The notes beneath the pieces are model-generated. The model was not told the DNA's origin and did no database searches. It saw nothing but the letters and a program-made list of their open reading frames with translations. DNA of 64,000 bases from Bryobacterales bacterium (GTDB taxonomy: Bacteria; Acidobacteriota; Terriglobia; Bryobacterales; Bryobacteraceae). Shown here piece after piece: positions 33,345 through 42,900 of this stretch (positions within the stretch are counted from its first letter, which is position 1; every line of letters begins with the position of its first letter). The stretch is taken from assembly GCA_020846745.1 (NCBI GenBank), contig JADLDI010000032.1, positions 248,001-312,000 on the forward strand, written 5' to 3'. The position numbers and the translations under genes are program-made.

Positions 33345-35033
33345 CTACTGGAACGCCACATCCTTAGTCGTCGCCAGCTGATACCGGACCGTGCCGAACT
33401 GCAGCCCCGTCGCGGTAAACCTTGCCGCGTCCCGGACAGGGGCGTTGTAGACCGTTAAACTCCCTGTCGGGACCCCGCTGTTCGTATTCGTCACCGGCAT
33501 CGCGGACAGGACCTCGGCGGGGACCACTAGTTGACCATCCCCCGCCGCGGCGGTGCAGGCGAAGGTTGCGCCGACGAAAGGATTATTGCGCGACGCCATG
33601 CCGACTACGGTGACGTAGTCCGCGGCCGGGTTGCCGCCGGTCCAGCGGATGGTTAGGGGTTGGTTGCGGGACACGGTTTGAACGGCGTCGTAGTTCAACC
33701 ATTCAATGGCGGTGGGCAGGGTGATCTGGGCGTTGAAGGCGCCGATGTCGGCGCCGCCGTTCGCGTTCGTGATCGTGTAGGGTCCCGGATCGAGAAATGC
33801 CATCTGGCCCGAGCCGGAGGGGAGGCCTGGAACGCCGCCCGGCTGCAGAACGTTGTTGGCGTAGACGGACTGGCCGAGGGGACCGCCGAACAGGCCGTTT
33901 TGGACGCGGTTGACGAGGCGCAGGCCGTTGGGTCCGTTCAAAGAAAGCGAAATACCCGGATCGAGCGCGGCGGCCGTCACCGGGTCGGCGACACCCTGCT
34001 CGCCGCGATAGGTTTGGACGATGCAGTTGCCGTAGCTGATGCCGGCCACGCTGATGCTGCCGAGCGCCGCCAGCCCTTCGTACCTGTTGAATGTTGCGGA
34101 TGCGGTATCGGTCCGCGTCTCGTAAGATATGCCGTTGACTGTCTGGCGGCTACGCGTGCGGCGCAGCGTGATGGCGGCCATGCGTAGCGGCCCGCCGGGC
34201 AGATTCGCAAGGTCGGTGGTGGACAAGCCATTGGGATCGCTGCACGTTCGCGCGCCGGGACCGGCGACGGAGATCGTTGTGAAGTTCGACTGATTGCCGC
34301 CGACACCTATCATCAGCGACACGCCGCAGCCGCGGACGTCGTTCGGAATGTCGAACACGATTTGATCGAGGCCGGCGAGCGTGGGGGCGCGGCCGCGATA
34401 CCGCACGTTGGCCGGTTTGCCGCCGACGAACACCTCGACATTCACGGGCGGATCGAAGAACGGCGCGGGTTCGTTGTCGGGCGAGGCGCCGGCGCCGATG
34501 CCGGTCACCCAGGCGCTGACGGTCTGGCCCGGCTGGGCGGCGTTGTTCCAAGTGAGCACAGCGCCTGACGGATCGGTCAACACCGCCGCGCCCGCGCCCG
34601 CCGAGTTCAACGTGTAAATTCCCGGACTGTTCCGCACGATTGTGAACGGCACCGGATCGCTTGCCTGGCCGTTGCGAATGATGCGGATCACAGCGGTTCC
34701 AGTGGCTGGAACAGGAACGCTTGAGGGCACTACCGCCGCCACCTGCGTCGTGGACGTATATAGAAGATACGCTCCCACCTCGGCTCCGCCCGCCGGCGAG
34801 ATGCGCACCTGCGTCCCGGCCAAATCGGTTGGCAGTGGAAAACCCGACTGCACCAGTTGTGCCGGACCCAGGTTTTCTCCAATCAACGCCACAATCGAAC
34901 CCAACGCCACGGCCGAACCCGGTAAACCGGCGGGAATCTGGCTGGCGCTGTTAAGGACGCGAGCGATTCGCGGTTGCTGCGCCGCCGCCCCGAGACTCAA
35001 CAATAGTGCCAGTGTCAGTGTACGCAAGCGCAC
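33345..35033 (-). CDS. Secreted protein resembling the Solibacter-type TIGR03437 family
   Basis: A 562-residue exported protein with a clear signal peptide (LTLALLLSLGAAAQ). The N-terminal half contains the block IARVLNSASQIPAGLPGSAVALGSIVALIGENLGP and later GQTVSAWVTGIGA and VNVEVFVGGKPANVRYRGRAP...GLDQIVFDIP, which I associate with the TIGR03437 group expanded in Solibacter. The C-terminal half has no recognised domain but reads as beta-sandwich (INTNSGVPTGSLTVYNAPV-like). Function unknown, probably surface or extracellular. It is divergent from rpoN across 198 nt. Confidence 0.68.
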   Translation of the reverse strand: MRLRTLTLALLLSLGAAAQQPRIARVLNSASQIPAGLPGSAVALGSIVALIGENLGPAQLVQSGFPLPTDLAGTQVRISPAGGAEVGAYLLYTSTTQVAAVVPSSVPVPATGTAVIRIIRNGQASDPVPFTIVRNSPGIYTLNSAGAGAAVLTDPSGAVLTWNNAAQPGQTVSAWVTGIGAGASPDNEPAPFFDPPVNVEVFVGGKPANVRYRGRAPTLAGLDQIVFDIPNDVRGCGVSLMIGVGGNQSNFTTISVAGPGARTCSDPNGLSTTDLANLPGGPLRMAAITLRRTRSRQTVNGISYETRTDTASATFNRYEGLAALGSISVAGISYGNCIVQTYRGEQGVADPVTAAALDPGISLSLNGPNGLRLVNRVQNGLFGGPLGQSVYANNVLQPGGVPGLPSGSGQMAFLDPGPYTITNANGGADIGAFNAQITLPTAIEWLNYDAVQTVSRNQPLTIRWTGGNPAADYVTVVGMASRNNPFVGATFACTAAAGDGQLVVPAEVLSAMPVTNTNSGVPTGSLTVYNAPVRDAARFTATGLQFGTVRYQLATTKDVAFQ

Positions 35034-35191
35034 CTCCAGTCAAAGAGGAGCCAGAAACCGGTTGTGTTACATACGTCGCGCGTCGGAAATGCGAAAAAGA
35101 CACATTCCGATTGCACCTGTTTCCTGGCTTCCGCCCGGAGTTTGGCAAAAGGTTTGCTAATATCCCAAACTCCCAATCTCAGGCAAAACAC

Positions 35192-35223
35192 TTGGCTGGG
35201 ATCGTCGATACCGGGACTATAAT
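35192..35223 (+). promoter_or_regulatory. Promoter for rpoN with perfect -10
   Basis: TATAAT at 35218-35223 is a perfect -10; a weak TTGGCT at 35192-35197 lies 20 nt before it, longer than ideal. The expected start is about 35230, next to the rpoN ATG at 35232, implying a leaderless mRNA. Confidence 0.5.
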
Positions 35224-35231
35224 GAAGCCAG

Positions 35232-36785
35232 ATGAGTCTGCTGTCGCAACGCCTGCAACTGAAGGTAGCGCAAAAGCAAATCCTCACACCGGGCCTCGTT
35301 CAGATGGTCACGGTGCTCCAGCTGAACCGCCTGGAACTGAAGGATTTGATCAATCAGGAAATGGCGCAGAACCCCGTGCTGGAGGAGTCGCTGGACGGAG
35401 TGGAGGAGCTGACTCCACAGGAAGTTCAGTCGGCGCTGGAGGCTGAGCGCGACCCTCACCCCGCCGATGAGGGCCTTCTAAAGATGAACGAAGCCGCTCC
35501 GGCGGCCGGCATCGAAGAGGTTCCGGAAGACTTTTCGGCGCCGATTACCGGCAGCGAAACCGTGATTGCCGAAGCTGAACCGGCTGCCGCTGCAGACCCA
35601 TTCGATGAGATCGATTTCGGCAGCTATTTCGACGAATATCTGGAGCCGGGCTTCAAATCACCCGCCCAGGAGACGCCGGACAAACCGTCGTTTGAGACCT
35701 TCCTTTCCTCTCCCGTTACCCTGAGCGACTACCTCGAACAGCAGTTGAGCCTGGTGGCGCTGACGGAGCCGCTCCGCGACGCCGCATTTACCATCATCGG
35801 CAACCTGGATGAGAACGGCTACCTGGCGGAGACGGTGGAGGACGTGGCCCAACAGAACGACCTGCCGCTCGATGTCGTTCAACAGGCGCTCGATGTCGTC
35901 CAGACGCTCGACCCGGCCGGCATCGCCGCCCGGACCTTACAGGAATGTCTGCTGCTGCAACTGGAAAGCCGCAACGCGAAGGGCGGTGTGGCGTGGAACA
36001 TCGTGCGCGACCACCTGAAGCTGCTCGAAATGAAGCAGTTCAAGGAGATCGCCCGGTTGATGGACCGTCCGCTCGAGCATATCCAGATCGCGGTGGCCGT
36101 CATTCAGCACCTGGACCCGCGCCCTGGCCTGCGCTATTCCGGCCCCGGCGCGCGGCCGATCGAACCGGATGTCTACATCATCAAAGAGGGTGACGACTAC
36201 TTCATCCAGTTGAACGATGACGACCTGCCGCAGCTCCGGTTGAATCCGCAGTACCGCCGCCTGCTCGACCGTGAACAGGAGCCGTCCAAAGACGTTCGGA
36301 ACTACGTGAAAGAGCGGTTCCAGAGCGCCCTGCTGCTGATGAAGAACATCGAGCAGCGGAAGAAAACCATTCTGCAGGTTTGTGAAGTGATCATCCGCCG
36401 CCAACGCGAATTCTTCGACCTGGGCCTCGATTACCTGCGGCCCATGATGATCAAAGAGGTCGCTGAAGAAATCGGCGTTCATCCGTCCACCGTGTCCCGC
36501 GCTGTCGCGAATAAGTACGCGCATAATCCGCAAGGGGTTCACGAGTTGCGCTTCTTCTTCTCGGAAGCGGTACAGGGTCCGGCGGGTAGCGGCACGCCGC
36601 TATTGTTGTTGAAGCGTAGAGTGAAGAAGATGATAGAGGAGGAAGATCCGCGCCACCCGTTAACCGACGATCAAATTACGGCGCGGTTGCGGGCGGAAGG
36701 TATCGATGTGACCCGTCGCACGGTGGCGAAGTACCGGGAGGATATGAAAATTCCTTCTACACACCAGCGCCGGGTGCGCGCCTAA
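35232..36785 (+). CDS. rpoN: RNA polymerase sigma-54 factor
   Basis: A 517-residue sigma factor. Region I is the Gln/Leu-rich start (LLSQRLQLKVAQKQILTPGL and the LNRLELKDLINQEM block), followed by an acidic linker (about 75-150). The core-binding domain is about 160-350; the C-terminal DNA-binding region has a helix-turn-helix (VAEEIGVHPSTVSRAVANKY) and the RpoN box TRRTVAKYRE near residue 500. It recognises -24/-12 promoters and needs an enhancer-binding ATPase. No Shine-Dalgarno sequence is seen. It heads rpoN-hpf-rapZ, a conserved order; ptsN and hprK, often found here, are absent. Confidence 0.97.
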   Translation: MSLLSQRLQLKVAQKQILTPGLVQMVTVLQLNRLELKDLINQEMAQNPVLEESLDGVEELTPQEVQSALEAERDPHPADEGLLKMNEAAPAAGIEEVPEDFSAPITGSETVIAEAEPAAAADPFDEIDFGSYFDEYLEPGFKSPAQETPDKPSFETFLSSPVTLSDYLEQQLSLVALTEPLRDAAFTIIGNLDENGYLAETVEDVAQQNDLPLDVVQQALDVVQTLDPAGIAARTLQECLLLQLESRNAKGGVAWNIVRDHLKLLEMKQFKEIARLMDRPLEHIQIAVAVIQHLDPRPGLRYSGPGARPIEPDVYIIKEGDDYFIQLNDDDLPQLRLNPQYRRLLDREQEPSKDVRNYVKERFQSALLLMKNIEQRKKTILQVCEVIIRRQREFFDLGLDYLRPMMIKEVAEEIGVHPSTVSRAVANKYAHNPQGVHELRFFFSEAVQGPAGSGTPLLLLKRRVKKMIEEEDPRHPLTDDQITARLRAEGIDVTRRTVAKYREDMKIPSTHQRRVRA

Positions 36786-36845
36786 TCGCGCGCTAAGCTG
36801 TACGCGAATACTACCCATGGTGGTGTCCGGGGAAGAGGAGGACAC

Positions 36846-37391
36846 ATGAAAGTCAGCTACACAGGGAAACTGGAAAAGTTGGATGCGGCGTCACAGAAGA
36901 AGCTGGACGCCCGGTATGTGAAGCTGGGTAAGCTTCTCGACAAGAAGGACGAGAAAGAAGCGCACGTCATACTCACCAATCAGCGGCACCTCAGGAATGC
37001 CGAAATCACGGTGAACTATTACGACCACGCTCTTGTCGGAGCGCATGCCGCCAAGGACAATCTGGAGGCCCTCTTGGGCGCATGCGACAAGCTGGAAAAG
37101 CAGCTTCTCAAGTATCAGACCAAGCGCCGCGATACGAAACGCCGCACTTTCCTGAAACCAGTCACCGCAGCCCAGACGAGTGCCGAGCCCGAAGCCGTGG
37201 AAGAAGAAGCGCCCGCTTCAAAAATCTTCCGTGTGAATCATAAGGCATCGCGCAAACCGATGACGGTGGAAGAGGCTTTGCTCGAATTCGATGGCAAAAA
37301 GAGCTATATCGTCTTTCAGGACACCGATACGGCCTGCATCTCCGTGCTGATCCGTCGCGCCGATGGACATTTTGATCTAATTGAATCTTGA
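36846..37391 (+). CDS. hpf: Ribosome hibernation promoting factor, long form
   Basis: A 181-residue protein: N-terminal ribosome-binding domain (about 1-100, opening MKVSYTGKLEKL) and C-terminal dimerisation domain (about 125-181, with KPMTVEEALLEFDG and the HFDLIE end). The long form joins two 70S particles into 100S dimers in stationary phase. GAGGAGG precedes the ATG. It lies 60 nt after rpoN, and its TGA overlaps the rapZ start. Confidence 0.94.
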   Translation: MKVSYTGKLEKLDAASQKKLDARYVKLGKLLDKKDEKEAHVILTNQRHLRNAEITVNYYDHALVGAHAAKDNLEALLGACDKLEKQLLKYQTKRRDTKRRTFLKPVTAAQTSAEPEAVEEEAPASKIFRVNHKASRKPMTVEEALLEFDGKKSYIVFQDTDTACISVLIRRADGHFDLIES

Positions 37392-38287
37392 AGAAAGTTG
37401 AGCAAACGGCTGCACCCCGGAAACAGGTGCAGCCCGAACTCGTCATCATCACAGGCCTGAGCGGGTCGGGCAAAGGGACCGTGCTGAAGTCGCTCGAGGA
37501 CGTCGGCTATTATGCCGTCGACAACCTGCCCATCGACCTGATCCCGACGTTTGCCGAGTTGACCAACGCGTCGCCCAAGATCCAGCGCGCCGCACTTGTG
37601 GTCGATATCCGCGAAGGGTCGACACTGCAGCGCTTCCCGGCGATCTACCGCGGGATGAAGCGGAAGATCAACGTCCGCCTCCTGTTTCTGGAGGCGGACG
37701 ATACGGCGCTGCTGCGGCGCTTTTCCGAAACCCGCCGGCCGCATCCGCTGGGCGTTGGAAGCTCCGTAGCGAAGAGCATCCAGGAAGAGCGCAAGCAACT
37801 GGAACCGATCAAAAAGCTGGCGGACTTGGAGATCGACACGTCCCGCTTCACCGTCCACGAGCTTCGCGATTACATCCACGAAAACTTCTCGTCCAACCGG
37901 CGCGAAGGCAAGATCCGTATCCACATCAATTCGTTCGGATTCCGCCACGGCGTACCGCCCGACTCGGACCTGGTCTTCGACGTCCGCTTTCTGCCCAACC
38001 CTAACTACGTTCCGGGGTTCAAGCAACTCTCCGGCCGCCACGCCGCCGTCGCCCGCTACATCAGGAGTTACCCGCAAACCGTCGAATTCATCGACCGTAT
38101 CTCCGACCTGCTGATTTACCTGCTGCCGCACTATATCGAGGAAGGGAAGAGCTACCTGACGATCTCGATCGGCTGCACCGGCGGCCATCACCGGTCCGTG
38201 TTTATTGCCGATGAAATCCGCAAGCGCCTGGTGCGGGCGAGTTATAAGGCGTCGGTGTCGCACCGGGATTTGTCGCGGCCGGTGTAA
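37388..38287 (+). CDS. rapZ: RapZ/YvcJ nucleotide-binding RNase adapter
   Basis: A 299-residue P-loop protein. The Walker A motif is GLSGSGKGT (about residues 23-31), Walker-B-like VVDIREG, and the C-terminal half has the conserved SFGFRHGVPPDSDLVFDVRFLPNPNY and IGCTGGHHRSVFIAD blocks. In enterobacteria it delivers GlmZ sRNA to RNase E; elsewhere it hydrolyses nucleotides and the role is less clear. The start is TTG at 37388, overlapping the hpf TGA by four bases, so it is translationally coupled. Its 3' end is duplicated about 4.6 kb downstream. Confidence 0.94.
   Translation: MKKVEQTAAPRKQVQPELVIITGLSGSGKGTVLKSLEDVGYYAVDNLPIDLIPTFAELTNASPKIQRAALVVDIREGSTLQRFPAIYRGMKRKINVRLLFLEADDTALLRRFSETRRPHPLGVGSSVAKSIQEERKQLEPIKKLADLEIDTSRFTVHELRDYIHENFSSNRREGKIRIHINSFGFRHGVPPDSDLVFDVRFLPNPNYVPGFKQLSGRHAAVARYIRSYPQTVEFIDRISDLLIYLLPHYIEEGKSYLTISIGCTGGHHRSVFIADEIRKRLVRASYKASVSHRDLSRPV
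38169..38248 (+). repeat. Direct repeat copy 1 (inside the rapZ 3' end)
   Basis: Covers codons for the IGCTGGHHRSVFIAD block. Positions 38169-38219 (51 bp) are identical to 42807-42857; similarity then continues to the shared GAGTTATAAG with three substitutions and one base missing in copy 2. Confidence 0.93.
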
Positions 38288-38340
38288 GCACCGGGTTTTT
38301 TCTTCCAATACACCTCAAACCGGCGTATGCTAAACCACAA

Positions 38341-41300
38341 ATGTCGCCGATACTGTTGGCCGTTATTGCCAGCGTTCCGCTTTCCGTCCATTTCGAACCG
38401 AACCGCGGACAAGCACCGTCCGGCGCGTCATACATCGCTCGAGTATCCGGCAATTCGCCCATTGGGATCAGTGCGACGCGCGTCAGCTTGCCGGGCCTGG
38501 CGTTCCGATTCCTGAACTCGCGCACCGGCGCAATCGCTCTCGCCGGCAAGCCCTTACCGTCTTATTCCAACTATTTGTACGCGGAAAGGCGCCTAACCGC
38601 CGTACCTCATTTCGCGGAACTGCGCTTCCAAGGCATCTACCCCGGCATCGACGCCGTCTACTACGCACGAAACGACCAACTGGAGTACGACCTGCTAGTG
38701 GCGCCCCAGGCAGACACATCCCGCGTCCGGATGCGGTTCGATCGAGATCACAAACTGGAGTTGCTGCCCAGCGGAGATCTGGCCGTCGACGGAAAACCGG
38801 TGCTTGCCAAACCTGCGGCATTTCAGGACGGCCGCCCCGTCCCGGTGCGATTCCGCCTCCATCCCGGCAATGAGCTGAGCTTCGAACTTGGGCGTTACGA
38901 CCGGCGCCGCCCGCTGCGGATCGATCCGGTGTTCGTCTATTCGCTCCCCGTGGGCGGCACACTGGTGGCGACAGACGCACAGGGCAACGGCTACTTCGCG
39001 GGGCAGGGTTCGGAAAGCGGCCTCGCCGGCACCCCGGGCACCTTTCAGCCTCTGGAGGCAGGCGACCAGGACGTGTTCGTTTCTAAAGTGGACCCCTCTG
39101 GCAATTTGATCTTTTCCACCTATTGGGGCACGGGATTGACGGATCGATTGGCGGCGCTAGCTCTGGATGCCGCCGGAAACATCTACATCGCCGGGGACAC
39201 GCAAAACAGGATTTCTTTGAGCAGTGCCGATCTTTTTGTCGTAAAGCTGTCTTCCGATGGGAAGACGCTGATGATGTCCACCACTGTCGACACATCAATC
39301 CCTGGTGGCTACTTCTCCATCCGGGACACTCTGTCGGGAATGGCCATCGACCAGCCGTCCGGCTCTGTTTACCTGGCGGGCAACACGAACGAAGACATTC
39401 CGGGAGCGGTACCCGCCGGGAGAGCGCACATTACCAAGCTGACGGCCGCGGGGGTGGTACAGGGGCGCATCGTGTTGCCCTTGACACTGTCGAGTCTGGG
39501 CCAAATCGCCGTCCACGCAAGCGGCGATGTCTTTGCGACGGGGTCTCTCAGTGAATCGACCCTGCCGCCGACACCTGGAACGGTCGGAGTGAAAACAAGC
39601 GAGAGCAGAAATGCGTTTGTCGCGAGAATTCGGGCCGACTTGTCCGGTGTGTCGGCAGTAGCGTGGCTTGGCGGAACTGGTAATTCCGACGGAACCGAAA
39701 TCGCTGTCGGCCCTTCCGGCGACGTATATGTCGCCGGCTACACCGCCGCGCCGGACTTCCCCACCACCGCCGGGGCATTCGAGCGAACACTTCGCGGTTC
39801 CCAGGACGGCTTTGTCGCGAAGCTCTGTCCGGACCTCACCTGTTTCCGGTATTCCACGCTGATCGGGGGAACGGCCCGCGATGGGATCTTCTCGCTCGCC
39901 GTTACCGCAAAGGGCGAAGCCGCCATAGGCGGAGCCACGGACTCCGCTGACTTCCCGCTGTTCGAACCCGTACAGAGCACGTCAACGATCATGCCTGCGT
40001 TCCGCCGGGTTAGCGGCTTTGGGAGTTCCATTACTGGACTTACGGATCCGCAGGGTTCCGTCAATCTGATATCGGTCAATCCGAAAAATCAAACTCAAAT
40101 GCTGGCAATGGACCCATCGCGAGGCAAGCTCTACCGGACAACCGATGGGGCGCAATCGTGGACGGAGGTCCTCAGTTCGCCGACGAGGGCTTTAGCAAGA
40201 TCATCCTCAGATCCCAACATCGTATACCATTCAGGTTTTGCCCTTAGCAGGTCCACGGACGGCGGAGCCACTTGGGTCACTCTGAATACCGACGATCGTC
40301 CGACAAGCCTGGCAGTCGACGCCTCGAACCCGAACCTCGTTCATCGTGTCTTCGGAGGCGCCTACGCACGGTCCGTCGATGGCGGTCAGACATTCGCGGT
40401 TCAGGGGGTGCCGATCGCCTCCGTTTCGGCGGTGTACGCGCACGAGACAATACCCAAGCTTGTGTTCGTTGCAACCTTTTCCGGCGATCTCCTCCGTAGT
40501 ACCGACGGAGGCTTAACGTTCACGACACTACGGCTGCCGGACCCGGTCCCGGTCACGGTTTCTTCGCTCGCAGTCCACCCGCTCAATGCCAATTTAATCT
40601 ATGTTGTGCAACGCGGCCGGCTGTATCGCAGCATCAACGCCGGCGGCGCCTTCACAACGCTGCCCCTAGACTCTGCCTTGAGCGTTGCGGTGGCGCCATC
40701 GGACACCTCCGTAGTTTACTGCTCGGCCGGCGGAAAGCTGCTGGTCAGCCGGAACGGCGGCGACTCTTGGGACCAGGTCGACAGGTCGGTAGCCGCCTTC
40801 GCTGTCTCTCCCACCGAGCCGGCTACCTATTTCGCGTACGGCGTACTGTCGAATGGCTTTCTCGCGTTGCTCAATCCTTCCGGCGCAGCCCTGCAGTTTT
40901 CTACTTATCTTGGGTCGTCCGCCCGTGATATCGCGGCGGATGGTGACGGCAATCTGCTGGTGACCGGCGGGACCGACCAGGGGTTCCCCATGACGGGCTC
41001 CCAATTCACGCAAACGCCGACACGATACGGCGCGAAAATCGCACCGGCCACACCGGCCTGCAGCTTCACGGTGGGTCCGGCATCGGTGTTTCTATATGGA
41101 GGCGGAAAGACGAGCGTGAGTATCGTAGCGCCTTCTGGTTGCGCCTGGACAGCCAGTAGCAGTGCGGCGTGGCTGACCGTGCCCGCATCCGGAAACGGTC
41201 CGGGCTCGATTGAGGTGCGGGCCGAGCCTAACACCGGGCCGGCGCGGACCGGTAGCGTTACCATCGCCAACCAGGTGGTCACCATTACGCAAGCCGGCTT

Positions 41301-42774
41301 CGGATGCGGATTCCGCGTCTCCCCCGACACAGCCGAACAAACGGTCGCTTCGGGAGCTACTATCAGATTCGCCGTCGAGGGTTCACCAAATTGTCCGTGG
41401 GCCGTGGATTCGCCCCTGCCTCCCTGGATTACCGCGAATCGATTGTCGGGTACCGGCCCCGGTACGATCGACTTAGCCCTCTCGCCGTCCCCCCAGCCGC
41501 AGACCCGGTCCGCTTCCCTATCAATCGCCGGCAGAAGCGTGTACCTCAGCCAGGACGGATTGTGCACGACTCCCCTCATTACCATCGGCAGGACCGGATT
41601 CCCGGTCTTCGGCGGCGATACCACTCTCAACATCCAGACAGGCACGATGTGCTCCTGGTCCCTGACGGAAGAAGATCAGCACCGTGTGGTGTTGCGATCC
41701 GAATCGGGTACAGGCCCCGCCCGCTTGACCGTTCGGATGGATGCCAATCCGTCCACCTCCGTCCGGCAGCGTACGGTATTCGTCAGGTCCGAGAACGCTT
41801 GGGCGAACTTCGAGGTTTATCAGCCCGGCCGTTCGGAAGCCGCCAGGCTTCCCCGCTCGGTGATCCGCAAGGCGAACGGCGATTTTGAAGTGCATACGTA
41901 TGGTTCGCCCACGCCGCTGGTTGTGGGCGGTGCGTTTGCGGTCAGCTACGCGGCCGCGCAGGACGGTGAAGGCAACGTATTCATCGCGGCCCTCGACCGG
42001 TATGGCGCGCTCATCCTGAACCGTTACGCCGTCGGGAATAGCTCATGGGCAGGCTGGACACGAATCGGCGGCGTCTTTCAGGGCGTGCCTGCCATCGCCA
42101 CCTACTCAACTTCCGCGTACATCGTGGCTCGAGACTCCTATAACGGTTACTGGACCATGCAGGTTCGGGACAGTTTGACGGTAAGCGACGTTCGGAACAT
42201 AGGGGGTATTTTCTCGAGCGATCCGGCCATTTCGCTCAACCGCTCCGGCGGCGTCACCATCGTCGGCAAAGACACCTGGAACTCGCTCTGGGCGTGGCAG
42301 CCTTATCCAGGGACCTGGACCTACATCGGAGCGATCGTCAAGGGCAAACCATCCGTCACAGTCGGTTACGACGATGCGGCTTATATCGCTGTTCGCGATT
42401 CCTGGGATTCGCTCTGGATGGGGCGCTGGAACGGCACCGATCCGCCCAACTGGAGGTACCTCGGCGGGGTCATGTCGCAGGATCCGATTGTGACCAGTCT
42501 GCGCGAAGGCTCGATCGTCACAGCGATTCGCAGCACGTATTCCACCATGTGGCTCGCCACCGTGCAAGAGGGCGTCACACCGCCGCCCGTCGCATGGACC
42601 TTTATCGGAGGCGTGCTCGATACCTACGGTGCCGGCGCGCACGATTCGTCCCTCTACCTTGCCGGGAAAGACCAATGGAACAACCTTTGGTGGTATCGCA
42701 CGGTGGACAACTCGTGGACGTTTTCCGGCGGCGGTGGCGCTTTGCGCGGTGCGCCGGCGGTCACCCCGCAGTAG
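38341..42774 (+). CDS. Giant secreted multi-propeller protein (SBBP, BNR, BACON-type repeats)
   Basis: A 1477-residue protein with a short signal peptide (about 1-15). The N-terminal domain (about 17-200) starts VHFEPNRGQAP and resembles the domain preceding SBBP repeats. SBBP-like blades follow (DAAGNIYIAGDTQN, PSGDVYVAGYTAAPDFPTTAGAF; about 200-560). A second propeller has Asp-box-like units (LYRTTDGAQSW, LSRSTDGGATW, LLRSTDGGLTF, LLVSRNGGDSW; about 580-850). Three BACON-like beta domains (about 940-1190) contain CSFTVGPASVFLYGGG, CGFRVSPDTAEQTV and CSWSL. The end is a six-fold propeller of WxxxGG repeats (about 1210-1477). Likely an extracellular binding protein. It sits in a segment bounded by duplicated rapZ sequence. 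Confidence 0.82.
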   Translation: MSPILLAVIASVPLSVHFEPNRGQAPSGASYIARVSGNSPIGISATRVSLPGLAFRFLNSRTGAIALAGKPLPSYSNYLYAERRLTAVPHFAELRFQGIYPGIDAVYYARNDQLEYDLLVAPQADTSRVRMRFDRDHKLELLPSGDLAVDGKPVLAKPAAFQDGRPVPVRFRLHPGNELSFELGRYDRRRPLRIDPVFVYSLPVGGTLVATDAQGNGYFAGQGSESGLAGTPGTFQPLEAGDQDVFVSKVDPSGNLIFSTYWGTGLTDRLAALALDAAGNIYIAGDTQNRISLSSADLFVVKLSSDGKTLMMSTTVDTSIPGGYFSIRDTLSGMAIDQPSGSVYLAGNTNEDIPGAVPAGRAHITKLTAAGVVQGRIVLPLTLSSLGQIAVHASGDVFATGSLSESTLPPTPGTVGVKTSESRNAFVARIRADLSGVSAVAWLGGTGNSDGTEIAVGPSGDVYVAGYTAAPDFPTTAGAFERTLRGSQDGFVAKLCPDLTCFRYSTLIGGTARDGIFSLAVTAKGEAAIGGATDSADFPLFEPVQSTSTIMPAFRRVSGFGSSITGLTDPQGSVNLISVNPKNQTQMLAMDPSRGKLYRTTDGAQSWTEVLSSPTRALARSSSDPNIVYHSGFALSRSTDGGATWVTLNTDDRPTSLAVDASNPNLVHRVFGGAYARSVDGGQTFAVQGVPIASVSAVYAHETIPKLVFVATFSGDLLRSTDGGLTFTTLRLPDPVPVTVSSLAVHPLNANLIYVVQRGRLYRSINAGGAFTTLPLDSALSVAVAPSDTSVVYCSAGGKLLVSRNGGDSWDQVDRSVAAFAVSPTEPATYFAYGVLSNGFLALLNPSGAALQFSTYLGSSARDIAADGDGNLLVTGGTDQGFPMTGSQFTQTPTRYGAKIAPATPACSFTVGPASVFLYGGGKTSVSIVAPSGCAWTASSSAAWLTVPASGNGPGSIEVRAEPNTGPARTGSVTIANQVVTITQAGFGCGFRVSPDTAEQTVASGATIRFAVEGSPNCPWAVDSPLPPWITANRLSGTGPGTIDLALSPSPQPQTRSASLSIAGRSVYLSQDGLCTTPLITIGRTGFPVFGGDTTLNIQTGTMCSWSLTEEDQHRVVLRSESGTGPARLTVRMDANPSTSVRQRTVFVRSENAWANFEVYQPGRSEAARLPRSVIRKANGDFEVHTYGSPTPLVVGGAFAVSYAAAQDGEGNVFIAALDRYGALILNRYAVGNSSWAGWTRIGGVFQGVPAIATYSTSAYIVARDSYNGYWTMQVRDSLTVSDVRNIGGIFSSDPAISLNRSGGVTIVGKDTWNSLWAWQPYPGTWTYIGAIVKGKPSVTVGYDDAAYIAVRDSWDSLWMGRWNGTDPPNWRYLGGVMSQDPIVTSLREGSIVTAIRSTYSTMWLATVQEGVTPPPVAWTFIGGVLDTYGAGAHDSSLYLAGKDQWNNLWWYRTVDNSWTFSGGGGALRGAPAVTPQ

Positions 42775-42806
42775 CTCGTGTTACCCGTCTGCGGAACTAC
42801 TCCCGT

Positions 42807-42885
42807 TCGGCTGCACCGGCGGCCATCACCGGTCCGTGTTTATTGCCGATGAAATCCCCAAACGGCTGGTGCGGCGAGTTATAAG
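42807..42885 (+). repeat. Direct repeat copy 2 (rapZ 3' fragment)
   Basis: A 79-bp copy of the rapZ 3' region in direct orientation, 33 nt after the stop of the giant propeller gene. The first 51 bp are identical to copy 1. The copied frame reads GCTGGHHRSVFIADEIPKRLV. The final rapZ codons are not included. Confidence 0.93.
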
Positions 42886-42900
42886 CTACACTGTGCCTGC

